Source: Tannerella forsythia (GTDB taxonomy: Bacteria; Bacteroidota; Bacteroidia; Bacteroidales; Tannerellaceae). Taken from it: 64,000 nucleotides of DNA. Both the position numbers and the translations under genes were made by a program. The notes under the pieces were generated by a model. It made no database searches. It worked only from the letters and a program-made list of their open reading frames with translations, and was not told the DNA's origin. The DNA is taken from contig NZ_JUET01000070.1 of NCBI RefSeq assembly GCF_001006485.1, positions 95,246 to 159,245 of the forward strand, written 5' to 3'. This document shows positions 24,501 to 30,915 of the stretch, piece after piece; within the stretch, counting starts at the first letter, position 1, and each line of letters begins with the position of its first letter.

Positions 24501-24753
24501 AGAAATAATCCGACAACTTGTTGGTATAAGGAGGAGCCACCGGATTGACGGTTAAGGATATACTGTTATCCAGAAAATCCTGCTGTGCCTTCGCACTGCT
24601 CCATGCGGCGATGGCCGCAATGACTGCAATAAACAGCAGTCGGAACCGAAACGTTTTCAATAATCCGGAAGTAACGGTTTTACCTGTCCGGAATATTGCC
24701 GGGACCGGAAAACGATCCCTGCCATAGTCTTGTTTTTTAGAATGTGAACACAT
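15517..24753 (-). CDS. Giant TANFOR-type surface protein, 3078 residues
   Basis: A hydrophobic segment near residues 38-57 ending AKAQ is a likely signal peptide. Residues of about 60-650 are four tandem units of about 147 residues, each starting near VLPPYTNKLSDYFQSPG and ending near YCSAPFRI. Unit length and organism fit the TANFOR domain described from Tannerella forsythia. A fibronectin-like module follows (about 660-790). Next come many beta-sandwich segments like carboxypeptidase regulatory domains (STVKGRLVFKDP, PIISGRVLDSE, GTITGYVVDEEG, ATVSGRVTSDGKP). The last 500 residues are a long beta-rich region with several Cys and no T9SS tail. The start overlaps the barrel gene by 17 bp. Function is unknown; a surface or structural role is inferred. 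Confidence 0.85.
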   Translation of the reverse strand: MCSHSKKQDYGRDRFPVPAIFRTGKTVTSGLLKTFRFRLLFIAVIAAIAAWSSAKAQQDFLDNSISLTVNPVAPPYTNKLSDYFSTPGRIGGTMIVKQDIHATSLSFYVHVAIVNMETENMVRTRRSFKPARPRDIMLAQIPVTTMLTQSDIAEAVHEQNLEYIGFTREQIMREGLPAGSYQICMTLFVHPGGWNNVKQLSTYCSPTFRIEKKAAIVNQTVQVLPPYTNKLSDYFQSPGKIQSIITVTQYPESQAFFDVTGTLEQVDGNVRIGSGQFKAFVRINGTPSGNNVIFSPYTLTHTNYTEMFREPMMYQGITREQVQRDGLPEGNYRLCFRLRNAQTGKEIGTYCSAPFRIQKKDAIVNQTVQVLPPYTNKLSDYFQSPGKIQSIITVTQYPDNQAFFDVTGTLEQVGGGIRIGSGQSKTSVRINGTPSGNNVIFSPYTLTHTNYTEMFREPMMYQGITREQVQRDGLPEGNYRLCFNLSKPQSSVVIGTYCSAPFQIRKKDAIVNQAVMVMPPYTNKLSDYFETPGKIRNVITITQYPDNNASLRVQGTLESTDGKIAIGSAQHAATVQINGTPSGNQTIFTPYTLTYNDLRDIFKEPINYQGITREQVLRDGLPEGSYRLCFKVYDAKRNQLLSQTCSPPFMVAPPMLSALEPPQLIQPYDGSELPPEQKQTVQFTWTMPPGAPATTQYMIKIIELNDRYANYRDMLRNSSYPAFFETTVRGVPTYLYTPANPAFKEDKMYAWVVRAIGDNVSMQTAIVPGTTFKNDGYSEPAVFTFKKNKLVKVEPPKEKKPKEIVSEEGLKIFVPRCRNCKGNNDDLTNDIPEVGSTYQLQGHTLNPNLLSGPNAGSDPKGRKLANGDVKADLGSTSLASDVGARIEIPADAIAVNNARNFYLRWEDKSSLLAKRQPKPGEGIIYHLQIREAKTEKLVWEKDVWNHSSYEQTKKGLPFVDGRKYRLHIAAMRGVVTPNGFSTVIDAKGKPDVLASSCQCEFTYMKLKDVPNLVEYTVKGKLSYFFEHDPEIFPLTTTTATLTRYTRLIDAKTKKPSPMYSNMPTPKDDRHSVPVKINDDGTFEVTIYAYPDGGLIEEDQRIGSGEFSAFGNLYEFFNLELNSPYYKPLDKEGKRPPKTEVNLSDRTIDLGEISFNVWSYTLEIEMSKGYSEKKGATEAQGFHRNQDMTGLRGDVKRATEKTGDIPRYEGDMHLGSPSDKKLAASAVRNDKGFSAKIDQKEAPIARGKVSVVTDKNGKKRTIITFDRLICNFQSNDEYLFNILQETEVGGKKKTLYANGFNKEAFRYIPNTKELNEKMKTGQSRFVVKRKAVLIDDTPPRSTVKGRLVFKDPCDNESKERAFANTDVALVQTYLLEDGKGHSTVMNVEELLKDHGRNGAITITKPKYFPGEHVRKYLLDSLENRSKVLAVARTDANGNFEFKDFVRIDSTFTEAYKDGTGTSGDIVSCTVKLNGTLRATVRLVINSPKRHWWRNPSKNIDIQPNSSMDVGTLLALQNTYLLKIKPIGDPHDKTIDYPGQQLNGAVVKVTRDEMYNGEGAGGIVVKEKTAEPKEDGCVFSVPKHRWQLIPRNDGTMREEEVNELLIAVSTSDSTGEHAFYPDQIRYPKDYIGREVERRSEKARETGVVTIEKGCEGVYESSYGDYLFTTGFKKETCECPITLEAKRPIISGRVLDSENTKRSVEDGEVRLRYSYKKHVEGYVRTGRVGQPIRPYDETSEGLLLTRSVSEAKGHGYFQFDNLIPNYDYEEKKNVWDQEKKNIIAKSEVRWVSASQYQLSVIAKGYTLALFEQKGKGKTEISGNKKDFWFPTEPMKPKMGQQLFFPQILMKPSGTITGYVVDEEGHPQEAIVFTTRSRTHRTFGGKEFGGSNRFSVPAPSGYTDTLFVQPVNRAYFTDTILIPEMPEGKYDVGKVVVMERKHRIRIVVHPKKQGEHSASTRSGQSINGKYIGKQSGLSGITVRIDAPGVKEQVTNDKGVVEFKFKNASNGNFHYELIPPENSDYIASSGELTNHESKHIVEYNYWMRKGATVSGRVTSDGKPVPEAKIWVMNGDDKREVTADADGRYTLRGIKAIGDSDNNSSAQKLSSSKNVRKTQNESRLPSGGKYYATIHCGAPEEKEEYANLLGKDTEASFADIDGKATVDFDLDIFYKANISTLHGFKVTVTDVKEDGGDNYRISGSIQLDKVPGRFGKRELMDQNPAFKDLKVRINHSEKDAKGRPYFEVPGEGFSIGMKVMNVDLKGKDHSYRVQLANAGDAFLNISKEGLTGGFIRSKAQIEPTSFTFASTNFTFEKEQFYLSDAQDGRPNGQVTSFKSYVSEEKMNAWKTETEKGREYLIHNADFRPVAFKFVEFDATSPINRSRLGTDGVIRLKPDVWFINPLFKPFNKIDTIRLDLPEVKITPSDVEGDVKLDKIDVKFEKWTIEVRNCVVDATKGGISSNDFVVRTGKIDLRGNDFLLNKDMFRLDGFALDKIPLGKNISSIDIGSSQIQFGPDSMCGRDLKPHLKLSVVGKPAGSIKGLPGFAHPLVFQMISLLSSGEDILSFAPDCEKMRLHDVVDFLPYTINSYEDAFSLDGAIDYGIPRIPTNINHKLLYTKKSGKLNLEIKTSDISFTNVGTFKSLKSRKDLQRTTEGLAELHGTIEEPGALDPLQVVVRKQRTSPGNYRIWMELKDPKQLRQSICLGGGKPGSGDAEFRVERADMVIKPDKNDWDFLRLKLVPSDAYGNKSGFGTAPLYFVLGGELRTDTEVDPQKQQIKMVGTDRNPQQEGVPQDGFVGFKFVYDHPRQELTGNMHIQEKNVGGTKFSGDLAMAVGRYGFYFAGGGEFQASPFGRVACGMIFGSYDRPVPSQVWEQVLSRSKRKELPCDFTGDKLRGFYAMGAMNVPLTTFDYEFNLKLVSGGVKFNAGVEGAVWGSFLPGNEKIGVSAMLYLEAKAYLNSHTCTSINARLAATVKGEATMAFRAPYTTRLNVCGDLDFSFCVKQELPIYAGVIPILVGCIDPSPIPHKISFSEAVHAGFSAAIDLKDPLHSLRIENASVGLGRCQSPGSCTPVKSEKSGACD
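23239..24120. repeat. Tandem 441-bp repeat units inside the giant gene
   Basis: Units 2 and 3 of the 147-residue repeat (about 23680-24120 and 23239-23679) are nearly identical at DNA level. For example, the stretch beginning CTGCACCTGTTCGCGGG recurs at 23344 and 23785, exactly 441 bp apart, and the following 120 bases or so match almost perfectly. Units 1 and 4 are more diverged. Confidence 0.85.
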
Positions 24754-26437
24754 AACTTATATCTCCTCTGATTTCGTGATACGATGGAACGGCCGCCTCG
24801 TTGGCAAACCGGTTATTGATAAAATTAAAATTCATGGATACCGCATGCTTGGGATGAAACCGGTAAGCGGCATTAAGCGCCGAGTTAACAATCAGTCCGC
24901 TGTCGTCGTTGATCTTGTTACTCATGACGTTGTTGCTCCAGTTCAGCGACAGCTTGTCGTCGAGGAGCGTTTTCGATACATTCAGGTTCCCCCCCAGCAT
25001 GGCGTTTTCAAAGTTCTTATTCGTCATCCGGGTATAATTGGCGCCGGCCGAGAGGTTGAGCCGAAGCGCCGGTAGCCCGAAGTTATACATCAGCATGGCC
25101 ATATACGTATCCGTATCGGTCATGTCGGATGTTTTTTTGTTCCGGTCGTCGAGCGTCGTATAGTTCAGGTTGAGCATCACCATGTGCGAGGCCGTGGCCG
25201 TGGATTTCGTAAAACGAGGCATCAGCATGAAGGTGCGATTCACCTGGTAGATCTGCAGCGAATCGCTCCCGGCTGTCTTATAGGCGCGCTGGTTCGTGGA
25301 ATAGTTATTGAATGAAGCGTCGACCGCCCAGTTTTCATTGATCGTATAGTTACCCGAGAGCGAGCCGATGACGCGATGGGCAGTGTTGGCCTTCGACCCG
25401 TCGAGGTTGTCGTTCTGGATGCCGAGCGAGCCGCGCAGGCTCAGCTTGTTGTCCATCAACCCCACCGTCTGGTTGAACGTGATGTGCTGCACATCGTTGT
25501 TGAAGAAATAGCTTCCCATCGAGTGGAACCCGGGGTCGACGCGCCGGTATTCGATGCCGGTGACGATCGACGGGGTGAATTGATAATTGAGGCTCGTTTT
25601 GAAAGCCTTGAAGTACGATGTCGTTCCGTTGACCGTGATCAGGCCGTTAGCCAGTCGGAGCCAGCCGTCGCTGATGGAGTCGAGCGCGGGGGCTATCCGG
25701 TCTTTGGTGTAGAAACTGTAAGACCCGTCGAAGGTGAACATCAGCTGCGGGGTAATGGCAAAGCGCGAAGTCAGCCCGAAAGCGATATTCTGCTCGGGCG
25801 TCGGCATGCCGGGCTTGACGACGGTGAGCGAATCGAAGTCTTTCGTGCTGTCGCCGATGCGTACAACCGAAAAGTCGACAAAGCGGTTCTCCGTTCCGTA
25901 GCCCACCTTGGCGGCCCAGCCGGTGCGGGTCATCTTGGGCATCGAGTCGGCCATGGCCAGGTCGTACGTCGAGTTCTGATTGAACTTACCGTACACCGCG
26001 CCTAACCTGAACTTGCCCGGACGCGCTTCGACAGCGGCTCCGAGGAACGTGTATCCGTTGAGCGTAAACTCCGAGAAGGAGAGGTTACGGTAGCCCAGAT
26101 GCAACGTCAGCCATTTGTAGGTCGGGCTGATGCCGAACTGATTGAACGGCTGACTGAAGTTTCCCTTCTTGTCGTTGTCGTACCACGTGAACGAGAATGG
26201 CATCGAGATGCCGTAGACCGTCAGCGTAGCATTGGCATTGATCCCGTAAGCAAACGGGGCCTGCCGCTCCGGGATGCCGGAGACGGAGTAGAAAGAGGAA
26301 TTTAATCCGATGCTCCCGCTGATGTCGAAAGGCTTGACATGCTTCAGGTCGGACAACTCCTGCGCCTGCAACGCACCGACCATAGGCAGGCACAGGAGCG
26401 TAGCAAACATCATTTTCATATAAGTATTTATTTTCAT
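24737..26437 (-). CDS. Predicted outer-membrane beta-barrel protein
   Basis: This 566-residue protein has a signal peptide (ending ALQAQ near residue 26). It consists almost wholly of alternating amphipathic strands with aromatic girdles (SFTWYDNDKKG, WLTLHLGYRNLSFSEF, RMTNKNFENAMLGGNLNVSK) and ends in DISYVFTF, whose final phenylalanine is the usual barrel-assembly signal. No plug or TonB box is visible. It overlaps the start of the giant gene by 17 bp, so the two are probably translated together. An anchor or secretion pore for the giant protein is an attractive guess, not shown by sequence. Confidence 0.75.
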   Translation of the reverse strand: MKINTYMKMMFATLLCLPMVGALQAQELSDLKHVKPFDISGSIGLNSSFYSVSGIPERQAPFAYGINANATLTVYGISMPFSFTWYDNDKKGNFSQPFNQFGISPTYKWLTLHLGYRNLSFSEFTLNGYTFLGAAVEARPGKFRLGAVYGKFNQNSTYDLAMADSMPKMTRTGWAAKVGYGTENRFVDFSVVRIGDSTKDFDSLTVVKPGMPTPEQNIAFGLTSRFAITPQLMFTFDGSYSFYTKDRIAPALDSISDGWLRLANGLITVNGTTSYFKAFKTSLNYQFTPSIVTGIEYRRVDPGFHSMGSYFFNNDVQHITFNQTVGLMDNKLSLRGSLGIQNDNLDGSKANTAHRVIGSLSGNYTINENWAVDASFNNYSTNQRAYKTAGSDSLQIYQVNRTFMLMPRFTKSTATASHMVMLNLNYTTLDDRNKKTSDMTDTDTYMAMLMYNFGLPALRLNLSAGANYTRMTNKNFENAMLGGNLNVSKTLLDDKLSLNWSNNVMSNKINDDSGLIVNSALNAAYRFHPKHAVSMNFNFINNRFANEAAVPSYHEIRGDISYVFTF

Positions 26438-26528
26438 CGTATATTATTTAGTTAAAACATATTTCGTCATTCTAATCAGCGTTCAGCGTCATTTAATGGT
26501 TAATGGTCATTCGGCATTCGGATGCCGT

Positions 26529-26558
26529 GTAGGGGCGAACACACAGGTTCACCCCTAC
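26529..26558. repeat. GTAGGGGCGAAC palindrome, copy 2
   Basis: GTAGGGGCGAAC and GTTCACCCCTAC form a 12-bp stem with one mismatch and a 6-nt loop. It lies in the 247-bp gap upstream of the barrel gene. No convincing -7 box is seen in that gap, so the barrel and giant genes may rely on an upstream promoter. Confidence 0.7.
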
Positions 26559-26612
26559 CCCCAACTTAACCAATCAATAATTAAACAAACAAACATCTCA
26601 CACCCCGAAGGG

Positions 26613-26692
26613 CTTCACTTTTCACTATTCGTTTCTCACTCTTCACTTTTCGTTTTTCACTTTTCACTTTTCGTTTTTCACTTTTCACTTCA
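26613..26692. repeat. Low-complexity TTCACTTTTCG tandem repeat
   Basis: About seven imperfect copies of TTCACTTTTCG/TTTTCACTT run up to and into the stop codon of the 324-residue BspA-like gene. Shorter runs of the same wording occur near 27820-27850 and 30113-30138. Similar tracts are common between genes in this group; it is not a CRISPR array because there are no unique spacers. Confidence 0.7.
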
Positions 26693-27659
26693 CCATCACC
26701 TTCGTTACGTGTTCTCCAACCCACACCACATACACGCCTGACGGCAGCGGCAGAACATGATCGCCTGCGGGGAGGGCGAGCGTTTTTACCATTGCGCCGC
26801 TTATACCATATATATATACCGTCGCGGGCGAGAGGAGCGTGAGGCGCAGCGCACCGTCGGCAGCGTAGATGCGTGAAGCCTCGACCGCTTCGTTAGCCGT
26901 AGGCTCAATGACCTTGAACTTGCCCCATACGGCATGTGCTTTGTAGGCCGCCTCTGTGCCCCTCGGCACCTTCAGCGTGATGCGATCCTGAGAACCGGAG
27001 AAGGCATTTGTCGGAACGTCAATCGGCGTCTTCCAATAGACTTTTATCGTTTTCAGTTTATCACAATCCTCAATAAGATTATCGCCCATCGAGGTTACAC
27101 TCGAGGGTATGTCAAGCACCTGCAGGTTGCCACAGAGGTCAAAAGCCGCACGGCCGATTTCCGTCACGCCGTGAGGGATATCGACGCTCTCCAAATGATC
27201 GCAGCCGGCAAAAGCAGCATCTCCGATCACCCGTAGTCCGTTGCCGGATACATGAACGCTCGTCATCCACGAGCATTCGCGAAAAGCTTCATTCCCGATT
27301 GTATGTACGCTGCTCGGTATCGTCACGCTCTTCAGGCCTTTGCAGCCATAAAAAGCGTAATCCCCGATTTCGGTAACGATATAAGGGATTTCCAATCCCA
27401 AGATCACCCGCCTGGTAACCGTTCGCGGGATGGAAATGTCTCCCGTGGGTTTGTTGGCGTCGGCGGTGTAGTAGGGATAGCTCGCCTTTTCGGGCACAAC
27501 CTTGGCGAGGCTGATAATACCAGACGTGCCATTTTTTTTATAGTACACCCCTCCATGCTTAAAGTTATAGTCTCCTGCCTGTGCGGCGTTCGTCACTGTC
27601 ATCAGCCCCATGAGGGCAATGAGCCAAATGGAAATCTGTTTAATTCGTGTCATAATCAT
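26685..27659 (-). CDS. BspA-like leucine-rich repeat protein with T9SS tail (324 residues)
   Basis: A signal peptide (MIMTRIKQISIWLIALMG...AAQAG) is followed by about four LRR_5/BspA-type repeats at residues 90-220 (IGDYAFYGCKGLKSVTIPSSV, IGRAAFDLCGNLQVLDIPSSV). The C-terminal 75 residues have the pattern of a type IX secretion sorting domain: VYIYGISGAMVKTL, LPSGVYVVWVG and a basic end KVMVK. It would cross the outer membrane by T9SS and be anchored on the surface, where BspA-type proteins act in adhesion. It is a close paralogue of the next gene at both ends, at protein and DNA level. Confidence 0.85.
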   Translation of the reverse strand: MIMTRIKQISIWLIALMGLMTVTNAAQAGDYNFKHGGVYYKKNGTSGIISLAKVVPEKASYPYYTADANKPTGDISIPRTVTRRVILGLEIPYIVTEIGDYAFYGCKGLKSVTIPSSVHTIGNEAFRECSWMTSVHVSGNGLRVIGDAAFAGCDHLESVDIPHGVTEIGRAAFDLCGNLQVLDIPSSVTSMGDNLIEDCDKLKTIKVYWKTPIDVPTNAFSGSQDRITLKVPRGTEAAYKAHAVWGKFKVIEPTANEAVEASRIYAADGALRLTLLSPATVYIYGISGAMVKTLALPAGDHVLPLPSGVYVVWVGEHVTKVMVK

Positions 27660-27699
27660 TTATTAATTGCTATTCTTTACTACTTTTTCCTCTTTCTCT

Positions 27700-27768
27700 G
27701 TCATTCAGAGCGAAGCGAAGAATCTCTTTCCTTTTCCCCACGGGATTCCTCACTGCGTTCGGAATGAC
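27700..27768. repeat. REP-like repeat, TCATTC...GAATGA family, copy 2
   Basis: It has the same imperfect palindrome as 12527-12597 and lies upstream of the 324-residue gene. The flanking 40 bp up to the start codon are nearly the same as those upstream of the 600-residue paralogue, so repeat, leader and signal peptide were duplicated together. Confidence 0.8.
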
Positions 27769-27845
27769 AAAGAGGAGGCATTCGGAATCCGTAATTCGTC
27801 ATTCTACTGAACGCTGACTACTCTTCACTTTTCGTTTTTCACTTT

Positions 27846-29648
27846 TTACTTCACCATCACCTTCGTTACGCGTTCTCCAACCCGCACCACATACACGCCT
27901 GACGGCAGCGGCAAAACATGGTCGCCGGCGGGGAGGATGAGCGTTTTCACGAGGGAACCTTCTACATTATATATATGTACCGTCTCGGACGAGGGCAAGG
28001 CGAGGCGCAGCGTACCGGCGGCGGCGTAGATACGCAGACCGTCGATCGTTTCGTTGGCTACGGTGCGGATCACGTCGAAGAGGCACGAGGCCGAGACGCC
28101 GCTGCCGTCGTTGGCCTTGGCGGTGACCGTCGCTTTGCCTTTCTTGCGAATCGTCACTAATCCGGCTCCGTCGACCGAAGCTACCGACGCGTCGCTGCTC
28201 GTCCACGTGAGCGATTGGTCCGTAGCCGTGGCGGGAGCGACCGTAGCGATAAGCTGCACCCGTTCCAGATCGCCGTTGACGGTGATCGAGCTATAGTTAA
28301 GCGTGATACCCGTTACTTTGACGGGCGGTGCTGCGGCCTCTTTGACCGTTACGGCGCAGGTGGCCGTCTTGCCGCCGTCAGCCGTTTTGACGGTGATGGT
28401 GGCGGTACCGGGCGATACGCCCTTGACCGTTCCCGAGGCATCGACCGTAGCGATGGCGGGGGCGCTGCTTGTCCACGTTACCGCTTTGTTCGTAGCCGTG
28501 GCGGGAGCGACCGTAGCCGTCAGCGCGCCGGTCTGTCCCACTTCCAGCGTCAGCGTGGCCGGAGCGACCGTAACACCCGTGACAGCAACCGTGGCCGAAG
28601 CAAGTTTTACGTTTTCCTCATTATACCAGGCGCTGCTGCCGTCTTCGTCTTCCACTTCAACGTTGACATCGTATCCTTTATCCAAAGCTGGATTGATAAT
28701 GGTTATGCTACCGCCGAGGCCCGTTATCGTATACGAGGCTTTGTCCGTAAGCGTAGCCTTCAGATCTGCCGGTTTAAATAAGAGTAAACCGCCTCCCCCT
28801 TTGCAATACACTTTGTATATCAGAGTTTTCTGTGGTGTTTCAACGTCGGTAGCCTTCTCCCAGCTGACGGTAAAGCCATTGCCGGTGATATTGCTGATGG
28901 TTAGCTTTCCGCCGTTGCCCGGCGCGGGGGGGCTGTTGATCTTAAAGCTTTTCCAGACAGGGGCCGCCTGATACTCTGCCTCTTTGCCTTTGGGAACCTT
29001 TAGTGGCACGTTGGCGGTATTGACACCCCAGAAGGTCTTGTCCGGCACGGCAAGCGGCGTATCCCATGCTACGGTTACTTGCTGAAGCGCGTTGCAAAAG
29101 GCAAAGGCATACTCTCCGATTGTGGTAACGCTGGCCGGAAGGGTGATGCTTTGCAGCACCACGCAATTGGAAAAGGCTCCCTCTCCGATTGTGGTAAGTC
29201 CGTCGGAAAAGGAGACGTTTTGCAGCACCCTGCAATTGAGAAAGGCACGCTTTCCAATTGTGGTAACGCTGGCCGGAAAGGAGATGCTTTGCAGCGCCTG
29301 GCAAGTACCAAAGGCAGAGACTTCGATTGTCTGCACACGGCTTCCGAGCGTTACGTTTTGCAGTGCATTGCAAGCGGCAAAGGCACGCTCTCCGATTGTG
29401 GTAACGTTATCCCCGATAATTACGGTTTTGATTCCGCTTTGGAAAGCTTTCCAAGGTTGATCGTTTGTAGATGCATAGTTCGGCATGGCGCCTGTTCCGG
29501 TGATGGAAAGGGTATTGGTACCGGCATTGTATTCCCATCGGAGCGGTCCGGTGTTGCCGCTGTTTTGCGCCGCAGCGCCGAGGGCCGTAATCAGCCCCAT
29601 GAGGGCAATGAGCCAAATGGAAATCTGTTTAATTCGTGTCATAATCAT
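27846..29648 (-). CDS. BspA-like LRR, fibronectin and Big_2 protein with T9SS tail (600 residues)
   Basis: It shares its signal peptide and start region with the paralogue downstream. Residues of about 70-210 are five LRR_5 repeats (ITTIG..AF..C..LQ.V.. pattern). Then comes a fibronectin-like segment (about 245-345) and two bacterial Ig-like group 2 domains (about 348-430 and 438-520, each with VTGVT/ITL, AT..LTWTSSD, VDG.G.V). The T9SS sorting tail ends LPSGVYVVRVGERVTKVMVK. It is predicted to be a surface adhesin. The shared ends and different middles indicate duplication followed by domain exchange. Confidence 0.87.
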   Translation of the reverse strand: MIMTRIKQISIWLIALMGLITALGAAAQNSGNTGPLRWEYNAGTNTLSITGTGAMPNYASTNDQPWKAFQSGIKTVIIGDNVTTIGERAFAACNALQNVTLGSRVQTIEVSAFGTCQALQSISFPASVTTIGKRAFLNCRVLQNVSFSDGLTTIGEGAFSNCVVLQSITLPASVTTIGEYAFAFCNALQQVTVAWDTPLAVPDKTFWGVNTANVPLKVPKGKEAEYQAAPVWKSFKINSPPAPGNGGKLTISNITGNGFTVSWEKATDVETPQKTLIYKVYCKGGGGLLLFKPADLKATLTDKASYTITGLGGSITIINPALDKGYDVNVEVEDEDGSSAWYNEENVKLASATVAVTGVTVAPATLTLEVGQTGALTATVAPATATNKAVTWTSSAPAIATVDASGTVKGVSPGTATITVKTADGGKTATCAVTVKEAAAPPVKVTGITLNYSSITVNGDLERVQLIATVAPATATDQSLTWTSSDASVASVDGAGLVTIRKKGKATVTAKANDGSGVSASCLFDVIRTVANETIDGLRIYAAAGTLRLALPSSETVHIYNVEGSLVKTLILPAGDHVLPLPSGVYVVRVGERVTKVMVK

Positions 29649-29688
29649 TTATTAATTGTTATTCTTTACTACTTTTTCCCCTTTCTCT

Positions 29689-29757
29689 GTCATTCAGAGC
29701 GAAGCGATGAATCTTTTTCCTTCTCCAAGTGAGATTCCTCACGGTGTTCGGAATGAC
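29689..29757. repeat. REP-like repeat, TCATTC...GAATGA family, copy 3
   Basis: It opens GTCATTCAGAGCGAAGCGATG and closes GTTCGGAATGAC. It lies 40 bp upstream of the 600-residue BspA-like gene, in the same relative position as copy 2 upstream of its paralogue. Confidence 0.8.
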
Positions 29758-29961
29758 AAACGCGGTTATTGGTGTTCTTTGCGTTTACCCTTGCGTTCTT
29801 TGCGGTAAAGAATAAACCGCAAGGTTCGCAAAGGGGTTCGCAAGGTTTCATTCAGGCTTCCAGCCCTCCGCTGAGGGATTGCCCTGTTTCCCCAACGCTG
29901 CGCATTGGGCTGAATTAACACGCCCTTTCAGGGCTCTTACAGCAGTCAGTCTTCAGATCTG

Positions 29962-29994
29962 CATTCCCCCCTTGAAGGGGGGCTGGGGGGATGT
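29962..29994. repeat. Short C/G-rich palindromic repeat
   Basis: CATTCCCCCCTTGAAGGGGGGCTGGGGGGATG is a reduced copy of the family that brackets the DUF559 gene. It closely matches the right half of the copy at 12138-12192. Confidence 0.65.
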
Positions 29995-30012
29995 TCATAT
30001 CAACGTCATGAC

Positions 30013-30034
30013 GGGCGAACACAGAGGTTCGCCC
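30013..30034. repeat. GGGCGAAC...GTTCGCCC palindrome, copy 3
   Basis: This is an 8-bp perfect stem with a 6-nt loop, followed by CCTAC as in copy 1. Confidence 0.65.
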
Positions 30035-30144
30035 CTACGCGGCGTACCGAAATGGGAATGCGCCCAACCGCCCCCCACAACAACTCAATACCTCAACAAT
30101 TCTCTTCACTTTTCACTATTCGTTTCTCACTTTTCACTTCCCTT

Positions 30145-30212
30145 GTCATTCAGAGCGAAGCGATGAATCTTTTCCTTCTCCTCACGAGATTCCTCACTGC
30201 GTTCGGAATGAC
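30145..30212. repeat. REP-like repeat, TCATTC...GAATGA family, copy 4
   Basis: This intergenic copy lies between the stop of the lipoprotein gene and the 600-residue gene. It is almost identical to copy 3 over the first 30 bases. Confidence 0.8.
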
Positions 30213-30297
30213 AAAGAGGAGGCATTCATAATTCGTCATTCTAATATGCATTCAGCGAATAATCAAACAACTCAACATGTAAACGCCCTTGGGACTT

Positions 30298-30876
30298 TTA
30301 TTTAATCAAACTCACTTTGGCTTTGTAGTCCATGACGAGCTTGAGACGCACAACGACGTTGGGCCGGATACCGGTGAGGATCACGTGCAACTTGTCATCT
30401 TTGAGCTTGTCGAGGAGTTCACCGTTGATAATGGTAAATCGTACCTTGCGCGCGGCAGTGTCTACCACGTCGGCCTTAGCGACCAGGGCCGTTCGATTAT
30501 CGAAATAGAGTTTGGCCGTCCGGAACGTATTCAGATCAAACCCTTGCGGAGTAACGAGTTCGAGGGTTCCCTGCGTGATGATAAACGACTTGAGGTTCTC
30601 GAACGAAAGTCCGTTTTTTTCCAGTTCGGCGGCTACGTTCACATTCAGTATGCCGTCGTAGAGCACCTCTTCCGTCGCACCTGAGAGTAACTCCGGAACG
30701 TCTTGTCCATCGACATCGGTCTGAGAGAGCGCCGAAGGTTGTACATCGAACACTATTTCGCGGTTCTTGACGGAAATGTCTTTACCGAGCGCATTTTGAA
30801 GCGTCTCTTTGCATGATCCGGTCGCCAATATGATCCCTAACAGACAACCGAACGAAATCCATTTTGCTTTCTTCAT
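30298..30876 (-). CDS. Small secreted lipoprotein of unknown function
   Basis: The start at 30876 (MKKAKWISFGCLLGIILATGSCKE) is preferred over an upstream ATG at 30939. It gives a textbook lipoprotein signal with lipobox ATGSC, and the upstream ATG would lie next to the promoter element. The mature part of about 170 residues is beta-rich with no known motif. It is the first gene of the minus-strand surface cluster. A -7 box (30916-30923) and the 29-bp element shared with the response regulator gene lie directly upstream. Function is unknown; control by the two-component system at 8054-12065 is a hypothesis. Confidence 0.7.
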   Translation of the reverse strand: MKKAKWISFGCLLGIILATGSCKETLQNALGKDISVKNREIVFDVQPSALSQTDVDGQDVPELLSGATEEVLYDGILNVNVAAELEKNGLSFENLKSFIITQGTLELVTPQGFDLNTFRTAKLYFDNRTALVAKADVVDTAARKVRFTIINGELLDKLKDDKLHVILTGIRPNVVVRLKLVMDYKAKVSLIK

Positions 30877-30915
30877 AATCTGGTTTTTTACCTTGTTAAT
30901 ACATACCATCGCTGA

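Larger units (their letters stand above)
29649..30297. other. Repeat-rich gap without genes
   Basis: No coding frame is credible here. It holds two complete TCATTC-type repeats (29689-29757 and 30145-30212), a C/G-rich palindrome (29962-29994), a GGGCGAAC palindrome (30013-30034), and a TTCACTTTTC tract (about 30113-30138). A segment near 29870-29940 has CCCTTTCAGGGCT-type wording often seen in dispersed repeats. Confidence 0.7.

Noticed and set aside
26613-26692. TTCACTTTTCG tandem tract as a possible CRISPR or phase-variable promoter
   Set aside because: Units are short and imperfect without spacers, and the tract lies downstream of a gene, not in a promoter.
29070-29420. Regular 69-bp periodicity resembling a repeat array
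   Set aside because: It is the coding sequence of 23-residue leucine-rich repeats; there are no unique spacers, so it is not a CRISPR array.
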